Position numbers and translations under genes: made by a program. Positions 11,966-24,317 of a stretch of 64,000 nucleotides of DNA are shown piece by piece. Below the pieces are notes generated by a model that saw only the letters and a program-made list of their open reading frames with translations, ran no database searches and was not told the origin of the DNA. Location: assembly GCA_022264855.1 (NCBI GenBank), contig JABYQU010000060.1, positions 144,715 to 208,714 of the forward strand, given 5' to 3'. This DNA is from Lenzites betulinus. Its lineage: Eukaryota; Basidiomycota; Agaricomycetes; Polyporales; Polyporaceae. Position 1 is the first letter of the stretch; every line of letters begins with the position of its first letter.

Positions 11966-14837
11966 CTAGTATTGTCGCGTCGCGAGCGCGCGGATCTCGT
12001 ACAGATGCGGGCGCTCCGCCGAGGGGAAGAAGTCACTCCCAATCGCGAGCCAGCCCTTGAGCTCCGCACGGTGGCGCTCCTCCGCGGCGCGGCACTTCTC
12101 AATGAAGCCGTCGTCGATGTCGCACACCATCGACGCGCGCGAGCAGCGGTCGCTCTCGCTCTCGGACATGCTCCGCGTGTGGCTGCGCGCGGGGCTGGGC
12201 GGCTCGACGCGCGCGCTGGACGCGTTCGAGTGTGTCGACACGTCCGAGGACGCGGCCGTGCAGACGGCGCCCTGGCCCTGGAGCTGTTGGCTCGCGCGGA
12301 TGGTGCTCGCGCGCGCCTCCCAGTCGTCGTCGTCCTCGTCGTCGGCGAGGTCCGCGAAGACGTCGGGTTCCTCCTCGTCTGGTGGTAATGTGGATACCCA
12401 CCGCAGGCCTTGTGGGTCGAACACCATGGTGCCAACCACACGTGCGTTGGACGCGAACGAGCCTACGGGTGAGCCGATGGATGAGCCCGTGAGGTGTGTG
12501 ATGAGTGCGGGTCGTGTTGAGGTGCCAGTGGCGGCGTCGAAATCGCGGAGAGCCTGGTCGTTGCCCTCCCAGCGGAGGGTATGCGGATTCCACTTCATCT
12601 CTCCTTCGACTACAGCGGGCTCGGCGTCAGCTAACCCAGTTGCAGCATAGAGAGCGAGCGCGTCGCGGACTGACCTTTCGCTACGCCAGGACCACCGAGG
12701 TGGCGGATGAGTGTCGGTTTGCGCCGCGTCTGCCCCGGCGAGGCCAGCTTCTTGCGCTTGGCACTGACCTCCGCATATGAGGACTTGCCATAGTCCCGCT
12801 CCGCTTTGCTCGGCTCGGGCGGCGGTTTGGACGGGAACTCGATTCGGCCACTGCGCTTGAGCGTCTTCGGGCCTAATGACCCTGCTTTTGACGATTCTAG
12901 TGGCGGCGCATTGTGTCAACGGCCACTCTCTTTGGCGCACTCTGATAGGACGAGGACTCACCAGGGCCGCTTCCTGAAAAGTCGCGCGCTTTCGCTTTTC
13001 GGCGAATGGTGTTTGTGGCGGAAGCTTCCGAACTCGAAGGCTTGGAATATGAGGCGCCGGGGACACGGTTGCCGTATCCTTTTGGCTGCACTCGGTACTT
13101 GCCCTCCTGCTCTCGGTCCGTAGGGAGGTCGTCGAACGCGTCGAGCTCCGTGCCGTCCCCATACGTGCGCTGCCGTTTTGGTTTCTTCATGACCTTGGGC
13201 ACGCTTGGTATGGGAAGGCTTGAGCTCTGGACGTGTCGCGACTTTATCGACCTGACGGATTTAATCGAGGAGGCGGAAGGGGGGCGGGTAGGGGGTAGTG
13301 GTGATGTTGAGCGAGCCGATAGGGGGGCAGCCGCAGCCGCTGTGGAGGTAGGGAAGACATTGGTGATAGGTGTGCGGGATTTCATTCGCGACGATGATGT
13401 TGGCATCGTCAACCGGAGGGCCGCTGGATTGGACGACGGCGTGGATGGTCGGGTTGGCGGTACGTTGTAGTACTCCAAGCCGTACATACGCGCGACGGTA
13501 GAGCTGGTGTTTACGGACTTTGCCCGAGAGGACGCCGTAGGTGTCTCGTAGCGAGGAGTGGGAAAAGGACTTGTTGCCGTGGAAGGACCCGCCGCAGAGC
13601 CTGATGCTTGGGCTTGATTGGGTTCCATTAACGACGGCAATGACGCTTTCCGTCCTAGCCTCCGCGTCTGGGGTGGGGACGCGGGCTTGAGACCAGAATG
13701 TGACTTCTGTACCCGCAAGCTCCCTGGTTTGGGTGCCAGGAAGGTCATGGTGGAGGGGGATGCGACAGCTTGGCTATAAGTCTGCGAGCGTACGGGCGGC
13801 TGTGCGGGCCTGCTTGAGGAGGGCGGGGAAGGAGGAGCGGTGATGGGCGACGTTATCCGGCGAAGCTGCGACATAGAGGAGACGGGAGGGTTGTTGGGGG
13901 ACTTGGCCCGATCACCCTTTAATCGGGATGGCGGCCGGAGGGCAGTCGGAGGTCGTGGTGGTGCGCTCTTGCTCCGGGATGCAGAGGTAGGGCGTAGAAC
14001 GGATTGAGCATTCTGGAGGAGCCTACTGGGACTGAGCTCAGTCTCGTTGTCGATTACGAGGCCAATTTCGAAATCATCTTCGGGATCGGGGCTAACGACC
14101 TTGACGCGATCGTCATCGAATGCAGTCCTCTTCTTCAGCTCCAGGATCTTTCCGAGCTTCTTGGCGCCGTTTCCGGACTCGAAGAGACCTGTCGGGACAT
14201 CGAGACCCTCGAGAATATCCTCCTCTTCGTCATCCTCCTCCGTCTCCGTCTCCGGAAGAGACGCTGATGTATAATTGGATGATGGAGAGTTGTCAGCGAA
14301 TCCGAGAGTGGAGTAGGCGTCTGAGGATTGCGATGAGGAGGAGCACGTTTGGTCCTTGTCTCCCCATTCGAGAGAGGACTTGGATGTGCGGTGTGCGAGG
14401 GATAGAGGCCGAAGGGAAAGTGTGGTGAGATCCGAAGGGAGCGCGAAGCCATCTTCAAAGTCCTCCTCGATTGGGCTTTGTGGTGGCTTGGCAGCGGCGG
14501 TGTAGGGTTTGGGGAGGGCAGCAACCTTGATGGTGGACACGCCTTCGTCGTCGTCGTCCTCGGTGGAAGACGATGAGGGATTGAGGGGGGGACGGATGGT
14601 GAACATTTGGGGGACGGGCTGCGTGGAGCCTGACCTTGCAGCGATGCCCTGGAGGACGAGCTGGGCCTTGGCCCCGCCGGTCTTTCCTATGTCCATCTCC
14701 ATATCCCAATCCTCATCGTCGTCCTTGTCGGACTCTGCGTCGGAAGCGTGGATGGGGTCGCCGTCGGGAAAGTCGAAGTCGGCGTCGGGCCACTCCTCCT
14801 TGGGGAGGACGATAGTGGGAGCAGGGATAGTAGTCAT
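11966..14837 (-). CDS. byr4: Byr4/Bfa1 orthologue, subunit of the two-component GAP of the SIN/mitotic-exit network
   Basis: In yeasts Byr4/Bfa1 binds the Spg1/Tem1 GTPase at the spindle pole body and, with Cdc16/Bub2, restrains septation and mitotic exit. The N-terminus MTTIPAPTIVLPKEEWPDAD is followed by an acidic, Ser-rich region. The conserved C-terminal blocks are all present: RQRTYGDGTELDAFDDLPTD, then a basic stretch RRKPTLIRHLGGPG, then KWNPHTLRWEGNDQALRDFD, then RPALITHLTGSSIGSP and GTMVFDPQGLRWVS. Two introns bridge the frames (GTGAGT...CACTAG and GTCAGT...TGTAG), giving KVEGEMKWNP across the second. The product is about 900 residues, longer than the yeast proteins as is usual in basidiomycetes. 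It ends ...YEIRALATRQY. Confidence 0.9.
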
Positions 14838-15192
14838 GGTGAGACAATAGGGTAGGTAGTGCACAGTATTACGCGAGGGGGCAGAGATTAGGGCGAGGCT
14901 GTCGGTAGGATTGGGAAGAGGTGTGGGAAGGAGCGAAGGCTTATTGGCGTTGCATAGGTGGCGGGGAGAGAAAAGGGTCAAGCTTGAATGGGGCGTCGGG
15001 TTGACGAGACAGTCGGTCTTTGCAGGCCTGGCAGAGACGAGGAGGCCGGAGGAGAAAAAAGCAGCGCAGGCGAGCGGGGCAGGGTGGAGGGAGTGTGCAA
15101 ACAGCGTGTGTGTATGCAGCGGGGGCGGTATCCATCAGGCCCAGGCGCACAAACACCCTCCCCAAATACACACAAACATACATCGCCGGCGT
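14838..15192. other. Intergenic, byr4 promoter side
   Basis: Immediate upstream DNA of byr4, running to the 14-bp direct repeat that marks an insertion. Nothing else was recognised. Confidence 0.5.
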
Positions 15193-15206
15193 CTAGTACG
15201 GCATCA
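15193..15206. repeat. 14-bp direct repeat, distal copy (putative target-site duplication)
   Basis: CTAGTACGGCATCA occurs here and again at 15751-15764, where its first bases encode the reverse complement of the NRDE2 terminus (Met-Pro-Tyr-stop). The flanking bases differ on both sides, so exactly 14 bases are shared. Confidence 0.7.
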
Positions 15207-15750
15207 TTCTACATGAGCCACTCTCCCACGCCACGCACGACTACAACTGCACTTACCCAACTACTTATAGTAGTACATGCGTACTACTGCTCTCCGATGT
15301 TGTGCTCCCGAAGTCCAAACCCACGAATTCTAGTACTGTGAGCTTGGTCCCGCTGACTATATTTCGTTCATTCCTCGACCTAACTACGGCGGCGATTGAT
15401 GCTGCCCGCCTCGACTCCTCCGTGCAGGGCGGTTCTGCTCCCATCATACACAGTGTTACAACTGCCACCGTTTCGGCCACATTGCACGTTACTGCCAAGG
15501 CTGCTCTACTTGCGGTCCCTGCGCCGGCCCACACACAAGTGCTTGTCGCTGTCCATCCGAGAACTCCTGCGTCGACATGCAAACATGTGACTCGGAGTGC
15601 ACACTGCAAAGGCCCCCATCCCGCGACTCCCCTTGACTGTCCAGTCCGCGCGGACGTCTTTGCTCGCTGCCACTCCGGTCATCAACAATTCGGACCGTAC
15701 AACTACGTTACGGACGAAACATACCGGTCAAAAGAACCCTCTTGCCACTA
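15207..15750 (+). mobile_element. 544-bp insertion with decayed retroelement-like sequence
   Basis: This segment sits precisely between the two 14-bp direct repeats. It contains CCHC zinc-knuckle coding relics on the plus strand. It also carries a perfect hairpin at 15269-15288 (AGTAGTAC, loop ATGC, GTACTACT). No poly-A, long terminal repeat or terminal inverted repeat is visible, so the class of element is not settled. A 5'-truncated non-LTR copy or a captured cDNA fragment are the likeliest explanations. Confidence 0.5.
15418..15690 (+). pseudogene. Frameshifted CCHC zinc-knuckle (gag/LINE ORF1-like) relic
   Basis: In one frame from about 15430 the sequence reads CYNCHRFGHIARYC, a C-x2-C-x4-H-x4-C knuckle. 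A second Cys-rich unit, CGPCAGPHTSAC (C-x2-C-x3-H-x4-C), and CPSENSC follow. Near 15590-15600 the homology moves by one base to a second frame giving HCKGPHPATPLDCPVRADVF, the usual third unit of this protein type. The combination of knuckles followed by CKGPHPAT is typical of gag/ORF1-like proteins of fungal retroelements (family knowledge). The frame change and the lack of upstream or downstream coding sequence mark it as a decayed fragment. Confidence 0.65.
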
Positions 15751-18700
15751 CTAGTACGGCATCAGGCGCCGCAGCTCCCGCGCACGCTCCTCAATTTCGT
15801 CCGAGTCTCCCCCGTCCCCTTCATTAACCCGGCCCTCGCCCCCGTCCTCCCGCCACTCGCCTACCACCTCGTCCAACCCGACGCGCATGCGCACCCCGCG
15901 CTCCGCCATCGTGTCCGCCCACCCATTCAGCTCCCGCGCGCTAAACGCGCCTCGCAGCGGCCCAAATGCGAGCAGGTACAGTTCTGTGTCCCGAGAATGT
16001 AAGCACGGTGTGACATGTATCGGAGAGCGTATCGCATCTTCATTACGTACCTTTTGCAAGCGGACATTCGCCCACAGCGCGAAATAGCACCTTCTTCGCC
16101 CGCTCCGGCTGCCCCGCCCGGAGCTCGAACACGACGAATAGCTTCCATAGCGTCGCGCTCCCCCGCGTCCTGCCCAGCCCACAGACGTGTCAGCTTCCCG
16201 TACGCACCACGCCCCGGCCCCCCGCGCGGCAGCTCACCTCTCGTCCTCGGCAGCGGCAGATAACCCGCTTCGCGTGCGTTCAATTTCCGCTTCCCAGCGG
16301 CCCTTCTCCCATCCGGCTACCCAGACCTCCGCGACCCGCCGCGCGAGGTCCTTCTCTCGTCCGAGTCCGTCCGCGGAGGTCTCCCCCAGCATCGCCCGCA
16401 CGCGCCCCCAGATGCCCTGCCCCTTCTGCGCCTCGAGGAACACCCCGAGGACAGCAGTATTGCTGGGGTACTGCTCGATCGCGCGTTCGGCCCGTTCACG
16501 TAATAGCGCCGGAGGAGTAGGGTTCTTGAGCACGACCGAGTAATTGCAGAGCAGCGCTAGTGACGTCACCGTCAGGCTTTCGTGCGCGGGTGAGCCCTGT
16601 TCGAGAGCATTCAGGTAGAAATCGAGCAGCGTAATCGCCGCCTGGGGCGTCGACCTGAGCAGCTCGAGGAGCACCGCGAGCTTGATCCACGGCGCGCGCT
16701 CGGTCCAGCTCGCGCGGAGGAGCTTGGTCATGAGCAGGTTCTCGAAATTTCGCTTCGCGCGGAGAACGGCGATGTCGCCAGAACCTACCGCGCCAGAGGA
16801 TCGGGCGATGACATACACCGCAGCTTGGGCCTCGTCGATGGCATCGCCCGCGAGCCATTCCATGTGGGCCCAGTCCCACCAGAGCGCGCCCTCCCCGGGG
16901 CGATGCTGGGACGAGGCGCCTAGCACCAACTGGTAGACTTTGCGTGCGTCGTCAGTCCGGCCACGGAGGCACTCCAACCGCGCGTGGGCGCCCCAGTGGG
17001 GGAGCGAGTCTCGCGCGCCTGAGAGGAGTGACTTCGACTCTCTCAACGCCCTAGCGGGAAATTCAGATATCAGTATGACATGCGAGATATCCGCGACGCA
17101 CCCCTTGAGGCTGATAGCAGCCTCGAATGCAAGGTTGAGGATATCCCACTCCGTATTATCGCTCGCTATCCCGCATAGCCGAAATATTTCGCGAACGAGA
17201 GAGACATCTACGCCCTGGACGTCTTCGCTCGTCCACATCGTCCACCGGCCCTGGCCCAGAGCGTCCAATGGCGCGACGGTGCCATACCCCCAGTGCTTCA
17301 CCGGCCCAAACGCGCTCCTGTACTCCCGCTCGCGCCCGACCAGTACACCGGCTTGCGCGTCCGCTGTGATCCGCCCCGCCGCGTCGTCCGCTTTCGCAGG
17401 GAAGATCGCCGAGAGATACGACGGCGCGGCGAGGTGCACGTACGCCCAGCGGTCGTCCGCGTTCTCTCTAGCTCGCGCCGAGAGCGACGCCAGGAAGCCG
17501 GGGACGTGCAGTCCTGCGAACGCGAGCCAGATGCGCCGGAACACATCTTGTGCGCGCGGGGAGCGCAGCGGGAGGAGGAAGGGCCTGATGTCGGAGAAGA
17601 GCACGACTGCGTAGGGGTCCGCGCTCTCGTCGTCGTCGGTGGAACGTAGTGATAGGGCGCGCGTGCGGTCAGCGAGGGCTTCGTAGGCGGCCCAGCGCGC
17701 GTAGGGGTCCGGGATGCTTGTGTCGAGGCGTGCGGGTGCACCGGGAGGGGGAGGCGACTGTTCGGGGCGCTTGCGGGATTCCCATGTGGCCCAGCCAGTC
17801 GCACTGGGTTCGCCTGCGCGGGGGACTTCGGCGTCCCAGAACTCTTCGAGGGTGTTGAGTTGGTGGTCGAATGGCTCATGGAGGACATTCGGCGGTGTGT
17901 GATAGAGCCTGTGGGTGATTAGTTGGGTCATAGAGCTTATTATGGTCTCAACCTACAATTCAGCCTGTGCCTGGAATAACGCGTTCGCCCGCTCGACATA
18001 ACCTGCTCCAAATTAGATGCATCCTGCGACTTGACCAGGGGTAGACTGACCTGCGTCTCGTAGTGCGACCGCCACTCGCCAGAAGACCCTCAACTGTCCA
18101 ACCTCATCTTGCTTGGCAGCCAAGGACCGCAGAACCCTTGTAGCGTCATCTGCCACGCTCTTCAGAAGGTCGTTCGTGTGCCAGACTCTCCAATCGAGCC
18201 ACGCCATCCAGATCTCGATATCATCGACCTTGACAGCCTCCTCCCATTCTGCCTTCAGTTTGCCCTCCTGCCACAGCTCTTCCCCAGCCTTCATGTATTT
18301 CAGCCTTAGGGTCTGGGAACGGCTGTTGCTCTTATGCGCGGACAGGGCGCGCGAGAGAACGGACACGGTGATCTCCGCGCGGGCCTTTGGCGCGTTCTTC
18401 GTGGTACTGGGGACGGTAGTGAGGGTGTGGGCCAGGAGCGACAACCATGCAGCGACATCATCCGGTTTCGCCACGAGACGCGCCTCGAGGTCCTTCAGCG
18501 TGGCCTGAAGGGACGTCAAGGGCGTCGTGTCCGACTCGTCCCCGGAGCTCTCGCTCTCCTCTGAGTAATCCGAGTTGTCCGAGTCCGGGTCGCGCTGCTT
18601 GCTGAGCTCGATCTCGCGGTAGGACTGGTCGTCTTTCCGCGGCTCGTTGGTGGTTATGCGCAGGAAGCCGTCCTCTTCTTGGTACTTGAACTTGTCCTCG

Positions 18701-19433
18701 GTGGAAGTGAGGAGCCTACGGGTCGGGCCGGCCGCGAGCATACGGCGCACGCTGGAGTCTGTCAACTCCGGCATCTGGAGAGTAGTTTAAGTGAGTGCGT
18801 CGCTCGCGTTAATCCGCATACATACTACCAACCTTGCGCCTTCCAAACCTGCCGACTTCGACGCCTCCACGCCCTCGATGGACGACGGAAAGGCCGGGAC
18901 CCAAACCCAGAACCTTCCTCCCCGCTGCCGTTCTGTTAGTTGTCGCAGCGAGAAAGTAGCCGCTACTCACAGTCTACCAAACGGTACTTGGGCACGTCCC
19001 CCGCATGTAAACCGCCGTAGCGCACATTCAGCACGTCGCCCTTCCGATCCGTGTAGTACACCAAGCGTTCGCGCACGCTTGCGACCTCGAAGTCTGGATC
19101 ATCATGATGTCGATCCTCTTCGACTTTGCGCCGCTCATCGTCGCTCCCACCATAGCCCTTGTGTCCTCGGGGAGAGCGGCTTCTGTGTTTACGGTGCTGG
19201 CCCCGGTCCTCCGCCCTGTCATCCCGTCTGTGTTTGTCGTGTTTGTGTTTCTTCTTCTTGCGGTCAGCATCAGAGTCCTTCCCGACGTCATCCCGCTTGC
19301 TCTTCTTGTGACGTTTCTTGCCCCTGCTGCCGTCCTTGTCCCCCGCTGGAGTCGGGGTTCGCGTGCTGGGTCCGGGATCGAGGTCCGGGAAAGTGTTGAA
19401 CGCGGGGAAAGAGGAAAACGATGGCGCAGACAT
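15751..19433 (-). CDS. NRDE2: NRDE2-family protein (nuclear RNAi/RNA surveillance)
   Basis: NRDE-2/Nrl1 works with the RNA helicase Mtr4 and splicing factors in nuclear RNA surveillance and small-RNA-directed silencing. The protein opens MSAPSFSSFPAFNTFPDL, followed by a Lys/Arg/Asp/His-rich low-complexity region (KKKKHKHDKHRRDD). The conserved domain starts at RLVYYTDRKGDVLNVRYGGL and continues through GRKVLGLGPGLSVVHRG, RRKMPELTDSSVRRML and FKYQEEDGFLR. Helical TPR/HAT-like repeats (WLAFAGLHVPGFLASL, WWDWAHMEWLAGDA) and the C-terminal LYLLAFGPLRGAFSARELN follow. At least six introns are bridged in phase; the product is about 1,100 residues. The stop codon lies inside the 14-bp repeat that flanks the downstream insertion, so the insertion hit the very end of the gene without altering the protein. 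Confidence 0.9.
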
Positions 19434-19842
19434 AGTTTGGGTGTAGTACTATAGCACAAGCAGTCTCAGAGTGGGTCGTTCGTTACTGCATGCCCCGATG
19501 TCAGTAGCTGTTAAGCTTGAGCTTGAGAGGCACCAGTGAACCGCGCGAATACGATCGAAGCTAAGCGCTCACCTAAACCACGTGCTACGAGCATCATGAG
19601 CGCTTAGGCGCTCACTCTCGAGCGTAATTGAAAGTGCGTATGCAAGGCTGCGAGGTGACCGCGTCCATCATACTCTTCTGAGGTTCGTTCAGGCTGTTGG
19701 CAGGCGGCACTACGACGTTTCTGCTCTCTGAACTTGTTTAAGGCCTTATTGTGCCCCGGACGTGTTCCTTTACCTGGAGCTGCGGAAACTCTGGAAACAC
19801 TGGCCTCTTGACCTAACTTGACCTCAAGAACCTCGGCGCGCC
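19434..19842. promoter_or_regulatory. Divergent promoter region NRDE2 / VPS18
   Basis: 409 bases separate the two diverging start codons. No open frame of gene character is seen. A GCGCTTAGGCGCTCACT-like stretch near 19600 is partly self-complementary. Confidence 0.5.
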
Positions 19843-22800
19843 ATGTTCGATGACTGTCAGTTGAACTACTTAGATATGGAAAGCGATGCTCACTGTTATT
19901 ATATGCAGATGTAGAACACGCCTCTGCCCCGGTCCCGGACTCGACACGAGGACGCGGCTCTCTCCCCGCAGTGCAGTACGAAGGTTTCGAGCCCTCCCCA
20001 TATGACCAGGATGACAATCGCGCGGACGTATTCCAGGTGAGCTTGGTGTATATAAGGACGATGCGTCTGCTCCAACTCCATTGCAGGACCCGGCAGAGGT
20101 AGCCCCGCCCGCCTCCCCCATATTCCAGCTCGGAGAAGTCCAATGCCCCCTCTCTGCGCCGCTCGTCTCCCTCGTCGTCTCCTCCGACTCCCTCTACATG
20201 GGCCTCGCCAACAACCTCATCATCGAAATCGAGCTCTCCCGCGCGGACCAGTTCATCCGCATCCAAATCCCGCGGAAGCCGACTGAGTTCAGCATCTACA
20301 AGCTCTTCCTCGACCCCTCCGGGCGGCACCTGCTCGTCACGTCGCTCCAGGGCGAGAACTGGTACTTCTACCGCGGGTGGAAGAAGCCGAAGCAGCTCAA
20401 GGGCTTCAAGATGGTCATCGAGAGCGTCGCGTGGAACAAGGCCGCGCTGCTCTCATCCTCGCACTCGACCTCAACGCGCGAGTTCCTCGTCGGCGGGCGG
20501 AACGGCACGATATACGAGGCGGTGCTCGACGCGGAGGAGGACTTCTTCAAGTCGCAGGAGCGGTACCTCCAGCCGGTGTTCACGCTGCCCGAGCGGCATC
20601 CCGTGACGGGCCTGAAGTTCGACATGTTCCCGCCGCTCGACCCGAAGCACGCGCTAGTGCTAGTAACTACGCCGACGCGGATTTACCAGTTTCTGGGGGC
20701 GCCAGATAGGCGGTCGGACGAAGGGGGGCGCGTCTTCTCCACTCTGTTCGCCAGCTACCGGGATACTGCGCCCAGTAAGTTCACAGACAGCTACGAGTGG
20801 AATCCATGATTGACATTGCGAAGAGATTGTGGAGTTGCCCGGAAATGTCGACTACTCAGAGTTGCATGTGTACAGCCCGAACGCCGACCAGGCATATTCG
20901 CTGCCCAAAGTTGTGGCCTGGATGAACGGTAAGTTGTCCAACATGTTTGCTCACCACACCTTGCTAAACCGTCATAGCTGCTGGTATTTACCACGGAGGC
21001 CTGGACTTCGATTCGAAGACGGACGACCTCATTGACGGTGCCGGGTTGCTGCCATACCCTGTCATTGCCTCCCCATCCCAGTCACCAATGCTACGGAATA
21101 CTGTCCCCAACAATGTCCCCATCTCGATGGCACTGACTGAGTTTCACGTCCTGTTGCTTTACCGCGATCGGGTTCTCGGCATATCCAACCTGAACGAACA
21201 GCTCGCATATGAGGAGATGCTACCTCTGGTAATAGCACCGCATCGCAGTACTATCCACGCGCTTACCATGTTGCATAGAAACCCAACGAGCAAGTCCGCG
21301 GCCTAACTTCCGACCCAGTGCGCAAAACATATTGGGTATACACAGACCAAGCAATATGGGAAGTTGGTGTCAGCAACGAGCACCGCGACATCTGGAAGAT
21401 ATATCTCGAAAAGGGCAGATATGACGCAGCATTGCAATATGCGAATGTATGTGCCGAGCTGCAGACATCTCACTCTTGCCTAACTCTGCATACAGAGTGC
21501 TAGCCAAAGAGACCAGATCGTGTCCGCGCAAGCGAAGGCGTTCTTCAACGAGGGCCGGTACTTCCAGGCAGCACAATGTTACGCACAATGCTCGGTGCCC
21601 TTCGAAGAGGTGACACTCAAGTTCCTAGATGCGGGCGAACGCGATGCGTTGCGGTCGTATCTGATTTCGCGTCTCGAGCGCACACGAAAGACGGTAAATC
21701 ATCTGTTTCGACGGAGACGATCAGGATGTTCACGCCGTACAGGATCTCTCGCAACGGATGATGCTGGCAACGTGGCTAGTTGAGTTTTATCTGAGCAAAT
21801 GCAACGAGCTCGACGATCTTGTCGCATCCGAGTCCGTGTCGCAAGACGTCGACAACCTCTTAGCGGAGCGTGCTATTCTCGAGGATGATCTACGACACTT
21901 CTTCGAGACGTACAAGGTATATTTGTTATCCACAAAAATAGTCTGCACGCTTATACATCGTAATACAGACTAGCCTTGATCCGCGAACTGTGTACGAGCT
22001 GATCCAGGGTCACGGGCGTACGGACATGTATCTCCACTATGCGACAGTGATCGGTGACTACGAGAGGGTCGTCGAGCATTGGGTCATGGAGGAGGAGTGG
22101 ACGAAGGCGATTGACATCATCAACCGACAGGTAGGTATTGGAGCCTACAAGAGGGTCTATATACTGACCACAGAATTAGTCAAATCTGGAGCTTTACTAC
22201 CGCTTTGCACCAGCCCTCATGCGACAAGCACCCAAAGAGACCGTCGACTCATGGCTGCGGCAACGCGCGCTCGATCCTCTGCGCCTCGTACCCGCTCTTC
22301 TCAGAATGCAACACGCACCCCGAGATCCACTGTCACCAAACCACGCCGTGCGCTATCTCAATCATGTCATCTTCGAGCAAGGGAACACATCCCCGACCAT
22401 CCACAATCTCATGATCACATTCTACGCGTCGACGCCACTGACCGCATCCACCTCATCGAACCATCCCGAGGACGACGGGCCGCTCCTGCGCTTCCTCTCG
22501 ACCGCGCCGTCCGACCCGCTCACGGGCAAGCCGTACTACGATCTCGACTACGCGCTCCGGCTGTGCAAGCAGGGCGGGCGCACGCAGCCGTGCGTGCACA
22601 TCTACTCGAAGATGGGCCTGTGGGAGAACAGCGTCGACCTCGCGCTCGAGAAGGGCGACCTCGAGCTCGCGAAGATCAACGCTGATATGCCCGAGGACGA
22701 CGACCAGCTGCGCAAGAAGCTGTGGCTCAAGATCGCAAAGTATGTCGTGCAGGACAAGCAGGATATCAAGATGTACGTCGTCCGCCGCCTTCCCTTCCTC

Positions 22801-23820
22801 CCGTCCGCAGCACACGCCCGCGACAGACATGCTCTGACGGACTGGCTGGCTGACTGACTGACGCGCACACAGGGCGATGCGCTTTCTTGAGAACACCGAG
22901 CTGCTAAAGATCGAGGACATCCTGCCGTTCTTCCCGGACTTCGTCGTGATCGACGACTTCAAGGACGAGATCTGCACCGCGCTCGAGGGCTACTCGGCGC
23001 ACATCGACGCGCTCAAGGCGGAGATGGACGAGGCGACGCGCAACGCGGAGGCGATCAAGCAGGACATCGCCGCGCTGCAGAAACGCTTCATCGCCGTCGA
23101 CGCGCAGGAGCGCTGCTCGTCCTGCGCGCTCCCGCTCATGACCCGCCAGTTCTACGTCTTCCCGTGCCACCACACCTTCCATGCGGACTGCCTCATCGGC
23201 CTGGTGCGTCCCCCCCTCTTCCGCGCCAGACCGCGCTGTTCGGCTGTGCCGCTGATTGACCGACACTGACTTCCATCCGCATCTCGATATGACACGCACA
23301 GACGAAAGAGTTCCTGCCCGCACACGCGCTCCGGCGCATCCTCACGCTCCAGACCGAGCTCATGAAGACCTCGCACACGACCGGCGCCATCGACCGCGCC
23401 ACGATCGCAAACCCGTCGCTCCTGCCCACCACCGCGCCGCACCGCCACCCCACCGCGCAGCGCACGCTGCTCTCCGCGAACTTCGGCGTGCCCACGGGCA
23501 CGGGCACGCGCGGCGGCGGCGGCAGCGCGAACGCGTTCGGGCGGAGCATGCTGTCCGCGGGCGACCGCCTGCGCGACCTGATCGTCCCCGACGCGCTCGC
23601 GAGCCTCGTCACCGCGCCCGCGGGGTGGATCCCCGGCATCGGGTTCGGCGGTGGCGCGAAGCGCGACGCGGGCGAGAAGGACGCGGAGCGCGCCGAGCGT
23701 GTGCGGCGGGAGATCGAGGACGTGCTCGCGGCGGCGTGCCCGATGTGCGAGAGCGTCGTCGCGGGGCTCGACAAGCCGTTCGTGCAGCACGGCGAGGTCG
23801 ATGCGAGCTGGGACCTGTGA
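19843..23820 (+). CDS. VPS18: Vps18/Pep3, core subunit of HOPS and CORVET tethering complexes
   Basis: Tethers late endosomes and vacuoles before fusion. Exon 1 is tiny (MFDD, donor GTCAGT) and joins YVEHASAPVPDSTRG; the second join gives VFQDPAEVAPPASPIFQLG. The N-terminal beta-propeller (PEP3/VPS18 domain) includes LVVSSDSLYMGLANNLIIEI and NWYFYRGWKKPKQLKGFK. Next come clathrin-heavy-chain-like helical repeats (DIWKIYLEKGRYDAALQYA, YLHYATVIGDYERVVEHW, CVHIYSKMGLWENSVDLALE). The C-terminal RING-H2 has CSSCALPLMTRQFYVFPCHH, with the second half CPMCESVVAGLDKPF after a long linker, as is normal for Vps18. About eleven introns and roughly 1,090 residues are inferred. No missing RING ligand is obvious. 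Confidence 0.93.
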
Positions 23821-24317
23821 TTCTGTGTAATCAGGAGGAGCGCCAGTGCTGGATCTGGGTCGCGTCTGCGCTGTCCGTTTGTCTGTCATATATTAGGAGC
23901 CTGTCGAGCTGTGGATGGCTGCGTCTGATGAATTGCGATATAATATAGCATTTTATACCCCTGCTTCATCCACTGGCACGACACCCTAAAACTGCTCGAC
24001 ATACAGCTGCACGACTGGTCCGCTGGCGGTCCGCGGAAAACAGCGGCATCCGCTACGTACTGCGGATAGCTCATTTGAAGCTCGGTCTCCCACTGCGGTC
24101 CGTTCGAAACTGCTCGGGGAAGCCAAAATTGATCGTAGATGAAGCTTCCATCTCGTGTAATTTGTAGTTGGGTCGCAGAGCACCACAGGGGGACAATTGC
24201 TCGAGACGGGGAGCATGGCGGCCTGGGAGATTTTCCAGGGACGTCCCCGGCGATTCCCAGCGGACGGCGGACAGCTGGCGGAGACAGGCGAGGAAGACGG
24301 GCGGGCTCTCAGCACTG
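23821..24317. other. Convergent intergenic region VPS18 / CGR1
   Basis: About 500 bases with AT-richer sequence near 23935-23960 that may serve polyadenylation of the converging genes. No gene was recognised. Confidence 0.5.
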
